Below are positions 33,401 through 40,590 of a stretch of 64,000 nt of DNA, one piece after another. The first letter of the stretch is position 1. Each line of letters starts with the position of its first letter. The notes beneath the pieces were generated by a model that worked only from the letters and a program-made list of their open reading frames with translations, was not told the DNA's origin and ran no database searches. The stretch is taken from NCBI GenBank assembly GCA_029864385.1, contig JAOTTL010000001.1, positions 1-64,000 on the forward strand. Reading direction: 5' to 3'. The stretch comes from SG8-41 sp029864385. Lineage in GTDB: Bacteria > Pseudomonadota > Gammaproteobacteria > Burkholderiales > SG8-41. Both the position numbers and the translations under genes were made by a program.

Positions 33401-34795
33401 TGCCGCGCAGGTTGCCTTGAAGTGTACCGGGGAAGGAGCCGCTAAAGCGATGTCAGCGATGTCAGACACGGTGATGCCGAGATCGCTCTGGGCGCACTCC
33501 TCAAGGAACGAGCCGGTGCCGGCGGAGCAGGCGTTGTTCATCGCGTAGTCGATGGGGACGCCGTTCCGCAGGTAGATGTACTTGGCATCCTGTCCGCCGA
33601 TCTCGAAAATCGTGTCCACATCGGCGTCGAAGTGCGTCGCCCCCGCGGCATGGGCCGAAATCTCGTTGTAAACATACTCGGTGCCCAAATAGGCTCCCGC
33701 GAGCTCCCGCGCCGAGCCGGTAGTGCCCTCGAGGCCGACGTGGCGGTTGCCGACCTGAGCAACGAGCGCCCGCAGGCATTCGCGCACGGCTGCTATGGGA
33801 TCACCCCGTGTTCTCGTGTAATGCGAGGCCACCACGTTGCGCGTCGTGGGATCGAGAAGGATCGCCTTGGTTGTGGTCGATCCGGCGTCCACTCCCAAGA
33901 CGAGCGGACCGGCGGGAGGAGGCTGCCGGGCTGGCGCGGCGATGACCTGCACGCGCTCGGCATACTGATTGAGCGGCGGGAGACTGCCAAGCGGCGACTG
34001 GCGCAGAATCCTCGGAGACCGGTAGAGTGGATTGTCCCGCGCGAGCAGGGCGCTGCCCCAAGCCTCGAACCAGGCACTCTCCGGCAGCACGACAAACTGC
34101 GTCGCGGATACCTTCTCTCGCAGCGCCGCCAGCATCGCCGTGTTGCGTGTCATGCCACCGATCACAAGCACCCGCCGCAGTTCACGCTGAACTTTTTCCA
34201 GGAGCGCAACCACCTTGTTGGCCATGCTGTCGTGCAGTGTCCGCAGGATGTCCTCGGCGCTAGCCTCCTTCCGGTTGAGCTTGTGCGTGATATCCGATTT
34301 GCAGTGAACCGAGCAGCGTGAAGCGAGCGGCACGACGTTGCCGCCGACTGAGCGCGCGATCGCTTCGTCTATTCCGAGCCCCATCCGGCCGATCTGCTGC
34401 ACGAAGAACTCCCCGCTTCCCGCAGCACACTTGTTATGCGACAGGACATTGGAAATCCGGCCGTGCTCGAGGATGTAGACGAGAAAGGACTCTCCACCCA
34501 GGGAAACCACCGCGTCAAACTCGCCCGCCACCTCACGTAACGCCCGCTGGATTGCGGCGACTTCGGCAATATGCCCCAGATGACCGGACACGCCAAAATA
34601 CGCTGCCGGGGAAAACTCCGTGCTGGCAAGCAACTCGTCAAGAACTTTCAGCGGACGGCCCTGGTGGGCAAGTACTCGGGCGCTCCGGGTGTCGCCTCGT
34701 ATGGCTGCAACCTTCACCGTTAGGGCGCCGACGTTCACGCCGACGTAAGACGTCGCGGGGTTGGCCGTGCCGATATCGATACCGGTGATCATCAT
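30494..34795 (-). CDS. Fused acyl-CoA dehydratase activase / 2-hydroxyacyl-CoA dehydratase-like protein
   Basis: A 1433-residue protein. Residues 1-255 and 297-555 are two BcrAD/BadFG-type ASKHA ATPase domains (second nucleotide motif LVLGVDAGSTTTKAILLD; 4Fe-4S cysteines C123, C161/C165 and C423, C463). Residues 600-640 hold a cysteine cluster (CRACTLNC, GRCSLF). From 668 (RIGIPRALTTHSLFPLYSVF) a DUF2229/CoA-activase region begins, and the C-terminus to 1433 has HgdB-like cysteine segments (NFSC, CLPLPIC, GGAPCVSE, NCLPYRIS). Fused giants of this plan are known among ATP-driven low-potential electron-transfer enzymes of the 2-hydroxyglutaryl-CoA dehydratase/double-cubane group. The natural substrate is unknown, and the gene has no partner beside it. 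An FNR-like box lies about 106 bases upstream. Confidence 0.85.
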   Translation of the reverse strand: MMITGIDIGTANPATSYVGVNVGALTVKVAAIRGDTRSARVLAHQGRPLKVLDELLASTEFSPAAYFGVSGHLGHIAEVAAIQRALREVAGEFDAVVSLGGESFLVYILEHGRISNVLSHNKCAAGSGEFFVQQIGRMGLGIDEAIARSVGGNVVPLASRCSVHCKSDITHKLNRKEASAEDILRTLHDSMANKVVALLEKVQRELRRVLVIGGMTRNTAMLAALREKVSATQFVVLPESAWFEAWGSALLARDNPLYRSPRILRQSPLGSLPPLNQYAERVQVIAAPARQPPPAGPLVLGVDAGSTTTKAILLDPTTRNVVASHYTRTRGDPIAAVRECLRALVAQVGNRHVGLEGTTGSARELAGAYLGTEYVYNEISAHAAGATHFDADVDTIFEIGGQDAKYIYLRNGVPIDYAMNNACSAGTGSFLEECAQSDLGITVSDIADIALAAPSPVHFKATCAAFINSDIRVAQQQGQSRDNIVSGLVYAIAGNYLNRVKGPRSVGKKVFLQGGVALNRALGYAFAHSVSHQVLIPPNPELLGALGVALLALARRGGALKPLPECEHSSTEESPQPERAPDSGADLLTLAAPEMKLVGRVTCRACTLNCSIDRFEVAGRRFPFGGRCSLFENVWKRKSSSVATPDLVQQRAEILFGCSSAEPVSSGTRIGIPRALTTHSLFPLYSVFFSSLGMEVVLSDVDPSGDLKSNSGFCFPAQIAHGAVLDLSRRGVDWVFLPHVVRMPRQPDTCRDSYLCPITQAGPYFLAKAFPAVRLLSPVLDFTDGYEASAPLAELIVREFGIRRESVDQAWAAAVHAQREAERALANLGQRALDQAVAAGKPAILLAGHSYNAFTPDASQSVGKKLSSMGVPVIPADCLPPVGEGPTAWHFANQILNAVALAKQHPNLFILCVSNFSCTIDAFTHAMVASEMGAKPYLILEIDAHTADAGVQTRLEAFLDIANNYREAQAGRAQSFTPCRLTAGGQVIRSNGEQVPITDPRVRLYFPNFSQYHAQALAMATSWLGLHAGEVITLGRSQLDRGLHYTSGRECLPLPICVGQLLQIHENRGPGEIAGFYMIPGGAPCVSESYKGYIEQFITDQQLPDLFLLSLQAEEGSVGSDKTTFARCLASAILAADILVEIDHVLQVVGVRGSVDRLREEWRRFAVATRSLDEFHAELPGFIDRLAALPRTRDPLTCPRVVVTGDFFTRFSPFFMEGVTDLYAERGIILKPVDLSELLLYLDYYRVAETANGWGMKPGGLALGKACTRVLQRDGKHYLQKWLTYQTGRLVEDYYRRLFRKTGLLVAGPNDVSSLFEGASEHVSHAIYGEITPTVGKGLDANRDGYDGIIVIGPFNCLPYRISEAILRPVSLQRGMPILTYESDGYAVSPSVLRQVDVHVQQVLDHAAGRRDRSPVANDGLAGFLTAAVRKWR

Positions 34796-34900
34796 GTCGG
34801 TGAGCCTCTTTGGAACGTGCCCACAGCCAGCCCATACCGCACCGGCGGGAAATCATTCTGTAACTTGAAAAAACGTTAGCGCGGAACCGCCGCAGATCGT

Positions 34901-34914
34901 TTGATATAGCTCAA
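34901..34914 (-). promoter_or_regulatory. FNR/Anr-type box upstream of the 1433-residue gene
   Basis: TTGATATAGCTCAA (complement TTGAGCTATATCAA) matches TTGAT-N4-ATCAA at nine of ten fixed bases. Its centre is about 112 bases upstream of the start codon. With the centre at -41.5, the start of transcription would be near 34866 and a -10-like TAACGT would occupy 34878-34873 on the minus strand. This fits activation under low oxygen of an oxygen-sensitive iron-sulphur enzyme. Confidence 0.5.
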
Positions 34915-34943
34915 TCTTCAACGATTTTAATCAAAGAATTAAA

Positions 34944-34960
34944 GGGGCCAGGCTCGAATT
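34944..34960 (+). repeat. REP-like family D unit beside a RAYT relic
   Basis: GGGGCCAGGCTCGAATT, 65 bases before the start of the decayed RAYT gene at 35025 and in the same orientation. Confidence 0.7.
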
Positions 34961-35024
34961 TTCCTGGAGTTCTGTCTACCGTAGGTGGGAGTAGGGCGTT
35001 TAAGGAGCAAACGACCGTGCCTCC

Positions 35025-35175
35025 GTGCGCGCTATCCCCTGTCGCTCCGGCATACACCTTGATGGGGTTTCGCTGCACATTGTGCAGCGCGGTACAATCG
35101 TCAACCATGCTTCTTTTCGGAGGACGATTACAGCAGCTACCTGCACGGGTTGGCTGAGGCACTCCTGGAATTCGC
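35025..35175 (+). pseudogene. RAYT (REP-associated tyrosine transposase) relic, frameshifted
   Basis: The first frame reads HLDGVSLHIVQRG, after which one base is missing (CGCGGTACAATCG where CGC GGx CAC AAT CG is expected); the next frame continues NRQPCFFSEDDYSSYLHGL and AEALLEF. This is the N-terminal Y1-transposase/TnpA_REP pattern LHIVQRGHNR..CFFAEDDY. The HUH motif and catalytic Tyr that should follow are absent, since the sequence runs into IS110 material at about 35170. Non-functional. Confidence 0.75.
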
Positions 35176-35433
35176 GCGCGCCTTCACCGCCATCTCGAGT
35201 TGCTTGATCTGCTCATTGAATGTCCCGATCACCGCCAGGTTGGCTGCGATCGCCAGCCGGCGCTCGGCCTCAGGGTCGATGGCCGGCAGATCCGCGGGGC
35301 TGAGACGCTTGACCTGGTTGGCGTTGATCAGCCGAGCGCTGTTGCGCTTGCGATAGACCACCTGGTCCGCTTCATCAATCACCGCCACCACGCAATTGTT
35401 CGAGTGCAGATCAATCCCGCTATACTTCTTCAT
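35137..35433 (-). mobile_element. IS110-family transposase relic with internal deletion
   Basis: The 98-residue frame starts KKYSGIDLHSNNCVVAVIDE, the conserved start of IS110 transposases including the RuvC-like Asp, and then jumps at about residue 33 to INANQVKRLSPADLPAIDPE and IAANLAVIGTFNEQIKQLE, a segment normally some 130 residues later. The central part and the whole serine-containing C-terminal domain are missing. Start codon and ribosome site (AAGGAGG) are intact. It cannot be active. Confidence 0.8.
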
Positions 35434-35514
35434 TGAAGGCCTCCTTACGTTAAGGTTTGACTTCGGACCTCAACTTTAACCCCGCCGCACGCGGCGGCGA
35501 GGAGGCCTTCTAGA
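35372..35514 (-). mobile_element. Left end of IS110 element, shared with 50224-50372
   Basis: These 143 bases (first ~20 transposase codons and ~80 bases of upstream non-coding DNA) are nearly identical to 50224-50372. The non-coding part has a CCGCCGC-GCGGCGG-like inverted pair (CCCCGCCGCACGCGGCGGCG). In IS110 elements this end encodes the bridge RNA that guides target choice. The downstream HD-domain gene starts only three bases after the shared end. Confidence 0.75.
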
Positions 35515-35516
35515 AC

Positions 35517-37028
35517 ATGTTAATCAAAGTTGCCGCCAAGGACATCAGGATAGGCATGTTCGTTGCCGAACTCGATCGGCCGTGGACGGATACACCGTTC
35601 CTGCTTCAGGGTTTCCTGGTCGAGGATCAACACCAAGTAGCGCAGCTGCAAAGCTACTGCAAAGTCGTCTATGTTGATCGAACGAGGTCCGCCGACGGGG
35701 TTTTCCCTGAAACCCGGGACCTCACTCCGCGACCGCGTCCCACCATACCGCCCGGGTCAAAGAAAAGCATCCCCTCCGCCGATGCCGACCTCGGATCCGG
35801 CAAGGCCAGGAAATTGTCGGACGCGGAATCACTCATTCTGGACGTGATCGAGGAACTCGGCCCGCACGACAGAACGGCTTTTGGATCGAGCGTTGCCTCG
35901 GGCGAGATTACACATTCGAGCCTGTTCGGGTCTCTCAGGGAAGGAATTGCCAATCTGTTCCGCAGGCGGGAAGACGCCCGCGTGTCCGAACGTGGTATCG
36001 CGACGACCGGGGACCGTCTCAAAGCTGCCGATAACGCAGCGCGGACACCCGTACATCATGATTTCATTCCGTCGTCGATTCACGTCACGGTCCACCCTGA
36101 AACCAACACCATCGAGGAGGAAATGCCGCAGGCCAGACAGGCCTTTGCCCAAGTCGAGGAGCTTTCGCATCAGCTGGTCGACGACATACGCGCCGGCCGA
36201 CTCTTTTCCGTCGATCAGTTGGAAGAAGTCATCGATGACGTGGTGGGCAGCGCATTACGCAGTCCCGATGCGCTGATGTTGGTCACCCGTTTGAAACAGC
36301 AGGACATGGCAATTTACGGACACAGCCTTCAAGTTGCCGTTTATCTGGTGGCGCTTGGCCGGCATCTTGGTCTGCCGAGCGAAGAGCTTGCACGTCTGGC
36401 AACGCTCGGCCTGTTTCTCGATCTAGGCAAAACAAAGGTGCCGGCCACGCTACTCTACAAGCCGGGACCGTTGACACCGGACGAGTTCGACCTGGTCAAG
36501 CAGCATGTGTCCCTGGGAATGGAATTGATCCACCAGATTCCCGCCCTGCATCCCATGATTTTCGAGGGAGTTGCCCAGCACCACGAGCGCGAAGACGGCA
36601 GCGGCTACCCGGCAGGTTTCCGCGCGGAAGGCATTAGTTTGCACGGACGCATGGCTGCGATTGTCGACACCTTCGTCGCGCTGACCAACCCTCGTCCGTA
36701 CGCAGCCGCCATCTCCGCGTACGAGGCATTGCGCAAGCTCTCCGAGCTGGGCGGCCGCCTGTTCCACGCCCCCCTGGTCGAGCAATTCACGCAGACGATC
36801 GGCGTGTATCCCGTCGGCTCCCGGGTCGAGTTGTCATCGGGTGAAGTCGCGGTTGTCCTCCGCCAAAGCACCGTGCGCCGGCTCAAGCCGAAGGTCCTGG
36901 TGGTCACCGGGCCGGACAAGGTTCCGGTACCGTCCCCGACAATGCTCGACTTGCTCTATCAGCCTGTCGGCAATGAAGCGGTGCATATCGTGCGCGGATT
37001 GCCGGGCGGATCCCCTGGACGCGATTAG
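35517..37028 (+). CDS. DUF3391 + degenerate HD-GYP domain protein
   Basis: A 503-residue protein. Residues 1-60 form the DUF3391 region (RIGMFVAELDRPWTDTPFLL), a linker of low complexity follows, and an HD-GYP-type domain spans about 265-400. H269, H330, H355/H356 and the triplet GYP (363-365) are present, but the central HD motif reads L301-D302 (LFLDLGK). As in the cyclase fusion at 8.6 kb the first metal histidine is gone, so hydrolysis of cyclic-di-GMP is doubtful. The gene begins just next to an IS110 end, so its promoter may come from that end. ATG 35517 fits the domain start. Confidence 0.82.
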   Translation: MLIKVAAKDIRIGMFVAELDRPWTDTPFLLQGFLVEDQHQVAQLQSYCKVVYVDRTRSADGVFPETRDLTPRPRPTIPPGSKKSIPSADADLGSGKARKLSDAESLILDVIEELGPHDRTAFGSSVASGEITHSSLFGSLREGIANLFRRREDARVSERGIATTGDRLKAADNAARTPVHHDFIPSSIHVTVHPETNTIEEEMPQARQAFAQVEELSHQLVDDIRAGRLFSVDQLEEVIDDVVGSALRSPDALMLVTRLKQQDMAIYGHSLQVAVYLVALGRHLGLPSEELARLATLGLFLDLGKTKVPATLLYKPGPLTPDEFDLVKQHVSLGMELIHQIPALHPMIFEGVAQHHEREDGSGYPAGFRAEGISLHGRMAAIVDTFVALTNPRPYAAAISAYEALRKLSELGGRLFHAPLVEQFTQTIGVYPVGSRVELSSGEVAVVLRQSTVRRLKPKVLVVTGPDKVPVPSPTMLDLLYQPVGNEAVHIVRGLPGGSPGRD

Positions 37029-37388
37029 ACGAAGAAAACAAATGGGGTCACCCATTACCCGAGCCCTGTCCGTCGATCCTGGCGCGTCTAATGAGCTCGA
37101 CAATTTTCTTGGGCCTTCAATTTTCGAGTTGTCACACAGCCTCGGCCATTGGCGGACGTTTATCGAACCTTGTAATCCGTTGAGCACGCGTTGTTTCTAA
37201 CGTTAAATGGGATCAGTGTAGGCTTTGTCTTAATTGGAGGCTTGGGCTTAGGGAAAAGTTACGCTCACCCCATTTACCTGGTGTGATCGGACCCGAACGA
37301 ATAAGGCCGGCGGAAATTGCGGGTATACCCCCTCGTCGGCATAATTAGCCTTCAATGAAATAAATAAGTTCCGGCTCATCGCACGCTT
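37029..37388. repeat. 360-base region with family E REP-like units
   Basis: AAATGGGGTCACCCATTACC (about 37040), AAATGGGATCAGTGTAGGC (about 37205) and, inverted, AAAAGTTACGCTCACCCCA (about 37256) occur in it. The last two form an inverted pair. The remainder, with AAATTGCGGGTATACCCCC, shows no coding pattern and likely holds the promoter of the next gene. Confidence 0.6.
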
Positions 37389-38360
37389 TTGGATAATCGC
37401 GCAAACAATGCATCGGGCAGCAGCGGAATCGTGACGTCCGCGTCGGCTTCAGCCTGGCGGCCTCAAACGGAAGTCGAGGTCATCGTCGGCACGCCGCCCG
37501 GCGGCGGCCAGGACCGCCCGGCGCGCGCACTGATGCGCGTGCTTCAGGCCGGCGGGCTCATCGACGTTCCCATGCGGCTCACCAACACGCCGGGCAAGGG
37601 CGGCGGCAACGCATGGGATTCCCTGCGCCGGCGCCCGTGCGACCCGCACACGCTGTCGATCAGCTCGGCGCCGCTCATCACCAACAAGATCCTGGGGGTG
37701 AGCAATTTCGACTACGTCGAGCTTACTCCGATCGCGACGCTCTATACGGAATACCTCGGCTTCGTCGTGCGGGCGGACTCGCCTCTGCACAGCGCCGGCG
37801 ACGTGCTCGATCGGCTGCACGCGAATGCGGGCGGCCTGACAATCGCGCTCGCCACCGCCGTCGGCACCACTAACCACATCGCAATGGGACAGATAACGCA
37901 GCACGTAGGTGGTGATCCGAAAGCGCTGAAGCTGCGCGTATTCGAGTCAGCGCTCTACGCGGCCGCTGACGTGCTCGAAGGACAGGCGGAGCTCGGGGCC
38001 ATCTCGGCCGTCAGCGCGGCAAAGGCGCTTAAAACGGGCGAGCTGCGCGCCCTCGCAGTATCTGCGCCCAGCCGGCTGGGCGGCGTGTATGCAGACGCGC
38101 CGACCTGGGTCGAGCAATCGGTTCCCTGCGTCATCGGGCAATGGCGCGGCATCATAGGCGCTCAGGGGATTATTCGCGAACAGATCGCGTACTGGGAACA
38201 GGCGCTTGCCGCCGCTACGGCGAGCTCCGCGTGGGCCGCAGAGCTCGAGCAGAACTACTGGACCGGCACCTACAAGGCGAGCGAAGACACGTGTGCGTTT
38301 CTCGATTCCGAGCGCGCCTTCCTAAGCGGCATGCTGCACGAGCTTGGACTGACCAACTAA
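37389..38360 (+). CDS. Bug/TctC-type binding protein lacking a signal peptide
   Basis: A 323-residue protein. It has the Bug start VEVIVGTPPGGGQDRPARAL and the pocket segment LATAVGTTNHIAMGQITQHV, but the N-terminus (start TTG 37389, or GTG 37431) has no hydrophobic core, so there is no Sec signal. It would be cytoplasmic, unlike the other four Bug proteins here. The gene lies 116 bases before a maleate-isomerase-like gene. Either the true start is upstream and lost, or it is a cytoplasmic Bug paralogue. Confidence 0.75.
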   Translation: MDNRANNASGSSGIVTSASASAWRPQTEVEVIVGTPPGGGQDRPARALMRVLQAGGLIDVPMRLTNTPGKGGGNAWDSLRRRPCDPHTLSISSAPLITNKILGVSNFDYVELTPIATLYTEYLGFVVRADSPLHSAGDVLDRLHANAGGLTIALATAVGTTNHIAMGQITQHVGGDPKALKLRVFESALYAAADVLEGQAELGAISAVSAAKALKTGELRALAVSAPSRLGGVYADAPTWVEQSVPCVIGQWRGIIGAQGIIREQIAYWEQALAAATASSAWAAELEQNYWTGTYKASEDTCAFLDSERAFLSGMLHELGLTN

Positions 38361-38476
38361 GCGAGTATGTCCGCCGTAATGTATCAACGCGGCGGAGCGG
38401 GTACCTGCGGCAAGTCGGGCGTGACATCCTGTTGCCCGCGCGTTACGCTCGGTCTTCATCCACGGAGGCCGATAAC

Positions 38477-39160
38477 ATGACCACCGCCCTCAAGGTTGGC
38501 CTGATGGTTCCCATGAACAATACGACCATGGAACCCGAGATGCTGGCGTGGCTTCCCGCGGGATCGACCTGCACCACGCTGCGCATCCCCCGCGGCAAGG
38601 GCCTGCTCACCGCGGAATCGATCCCCGAATATAAGGCGCAGGCGCTATTCCTCGCTCGCCAGTTTGCCGCGATGGACCTCGATGTCGTGGCGTACGGGTG
38701 CACCGCCGCGAGCTTCATATCCGGCCCGGAGGGAGACGCGCAGCTCGCGCGCGAACTCGCCGAGATCACCGGCAAGCCGGTGGTCACGACGGCGCAGTCG
38801 ATGGTGATCGCGCTGCGGGAGGATAACGCCAAGGACATCGCGCTCGTTACACCGTACACGGACCTGGTCAACAGGCAGCTGAAGGCCTACCTCGCAAACA
38901 GCGGCATCCGTGTGCAGCGCTTCAACAGCTTTTATGCCGCGGACGTCGAGGAGCTGGGCCGCATCCAGGCCGACGCGGTGGCGCGCCTCGCCGGGGAAAC
39001 GATGGACGATGAGTGCGAGGCGATGTTCATCGCCTGCTCGCAGCTTCCGACCTACGAAATCCTCGACGGATTGCGGAACCGGTTCGGACGTCCGGTGTGG
39101 TCGTCCGTGCAGGCGACTGCGCGGCAGGCGACGCGCGCGGGCAGGCTCCAGACCGCCTGA
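38477..39160 (+). CDS. Maleate isomerase / Asp-Glu racemase-type enzyme
   Basis: A 227-residue enzyme of the Asp/Glu racemase superfamily. ATG 38477 follows CACGGAGGCC. The two catalytic cysteines are C75 (VVAYGCTAASFISGP) and C187 (EAMFIACSQLPTYE), and PMNNTTMEPE at 12-21 contacts the substrate in maleate isomerases and arylmalonate decarboxylases. Either cis-trans isomerisation of maleate-like acids or decarboxylation would fit. It is next to Bug binding-protein genes for dicarboxylate-like ligands. Confidence 0.82.
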   Translation: MTTALKVGLMVPMNNTTMEPEMLAWLPAGSTCTTLRIPRGKGLLTAESIPEYKAQALFLARQFAAMDLDVVAYGCTAASFISGPEGDAQLARELAEITGKPVVTTAQSMVIALREDNAKDIALVTPYTDLVNRQLKAYLANSGIRVQRFNSFYAADVEELGRIQADAVARLAGETMDDECEAMFIACSQLPTYEILDGLRNRFGRPVWSSVQATARQATRAGRLQTA

Positions 39161-39161
39161 T

Positions 39162-39233
39162 ACCCGGCCTTCCGCGACCGGAAACGCTTTACCGCAAGGC
39201 CGGGTGACCAGCCCGGCGATCGCCGCCGGGCTG
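39162..39233. terminator. Double hairpin between convergent genes
   Basis: Hairpin one has perfect 10-base arms ACCCGGCCTT/AAGGCCGGGT (39162-39171, 39196-39205); hairpin two has perfect arms CAGCCCGGCG/CGCCGGGCTG (39209-39218, 39224-39233). Located between two genes that end towards each other. Likely a two-way transcription barrier; no U-run is needed for rho-dependent ends. Confidence 0.65.
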
Positions 39234-39240
39234 GATCCGA

Positions 39241-40209
39241 TCAGTTGGTCTTGATCTTGCGCTCCTTGACGATCTGCCGCCACTTGGCGATCTGGACCTT
39301 CAGAAGCTGGCTGAATTCTTCCGCCGACATGTCCAGAACCGGCTTGGCACCATTAAATTCGATGATGGACTTCACTTCGTCGATGGCGAGTATCTGCCGT
39401 ATCTCGTCGTTGAGCTTCTTGACGATGGCGTCGGGCGTCTTGCTCGGCGCCAATATGCCCCACCACGTCGCCACGTCGTAACCGGGAACGCCTGCTTCGG
39501 CTATCGTGGGCAACTCGGGCATGAATGGCGAGCGCTTGGCGGTGGTCACGGCGAGGGCACGCAGGCGCCCCGCCTTGATCATCGGAGTCGAGGAAGGCGC
39601 GCTTGCGATCAGCATGGGTACTTCACCGGCAACCGTCGCGATGACCGCCGGCGCAATGCCCTTGTAGGGCACGTGGACGATATCGATATTGGCGCCTTGT
39701 GCAAACAGCTCGGTCGCGAGATGCGGAATGGTGCCGGCGCCGGCGGAACCGTAATTCAACTGCCCCGGCTTGCCCTTCGCGAGCGCGATCAGTTGCCTCA
39801 CCGACTTCACCGGAAGCGAGGGATGCACTGAGAGCACCAACGGCCCCTCGCCCACCATGGCAACGCCCCTGAGGTCGGTCAGCGGATCGAATTGCATCCT
39901 GGTGTAGATTGCCGCACTCGTGGTGTACGTGACCGTAACGATCACTAGCGTGTGGCCGTCGGGAGCCGATTTGGCAACGTAGCCGGAGCCGATCGTTTGA
40001 CCGGCGCCCGAACGGTTCTCGGTGATCACGATCTGCCCCAGCCGCTTGTGCAGGTGGTCCGCAAGCAGCCGGCCCAGAAAGTCCGCTGACCCCCCCGGCC
40101 CGGCCGGCACGATTATACGCATCTGCTTGGTTGGAAACTCCTGGGCGAACGAAACAGAACTCAGCCCGGCAATCAAGGCCAAGCCACAGACAATCGCTGG
40201 AATATGCAT
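39241..40209 (-). CDS. Tripartite tricarboxylate transporter (Bug/TctC) binding protein
   Basis: A 322-residue periplasmic protein. The start at 40209 follows GGAGAAGAGC; MHIPAIVCGLALIAGLSSVS forms a signal peptide cut after FAQ. Then TKQMRIIVPAGPGGSADFLG and GSAGAGTIPHLATELFAQGA show the Bug fold. No TctA/TctB nearby. Adjacent to the maleate-isomerase-like gene, convergent with it. Confidence 0.9.
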   Translation of the reverse strand: MHIPAIVCGLALIAGLSSVSFAQEFPTKQMRIIVPAGPGGSADFLGRLLADHLHKRLGQIVITENRSGAGQTIGSGYVAKSAPDGHTLVIVTVTYTTSAAIYTRMQFDPLTDLRGVAMVGEGPLVLSVHPSLPVKSVRQLIALAKGKPGQLNYGSAGAGTIPHLATELFAQGANIDIVHVPYKGIAPAVIATVAGEVPMLIASAPSSTPMIKAGRLRALAVTTAKRSPFMPELPTIAEAGVPGYDVATWWGILAPSKTPDAIVKKLNDEIRQILAIDEVKSIIEFNGAKPVLDMSAEEFSQLLKVQIAKWRQIVKERKIKTN

Positions 40210-40590
40210 GCTCTTCTCCTCCATCGTGCTAAACAATTTTTGAAGCGATCGCGCTGCAGCGCGTCGGCGTGGATGCTCTCGCACGTGTTTTCTTTTGCGT
40301 TGTATAACACAAAGTCGGCGGTTGTCGCGAGCGTGACAACGTTGGAGCGACGCGCAGGCAGCATCACATTATGGGCGTACTGGCTCGAGAAATACAGGCC
40401 GGACCTCGAAAAGTTGGTCGTGTAGTTCCTTTCGGATTAAAAAGCTTCACGGCTAAGGCCGCGGCGGCTTCCTGTTGAGCAACGGGTGCGCATAACGAAC
40501 CGCCCCTCGTTTCTTGCCCGGCCCGCTCATTGGCGCGGCATTCGCGCGGGCGCCGCGCTGATCGCGGCGCCGGAAGCCCAAACGCGCCGG

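Noticed and set aside
34911..35162. 83-residue minus-strand frame between the giant gene and the IS110 relic
   Set aside because: It is the antisense of the RAYT relic and a REP-like unit; no protein pattern of its own.
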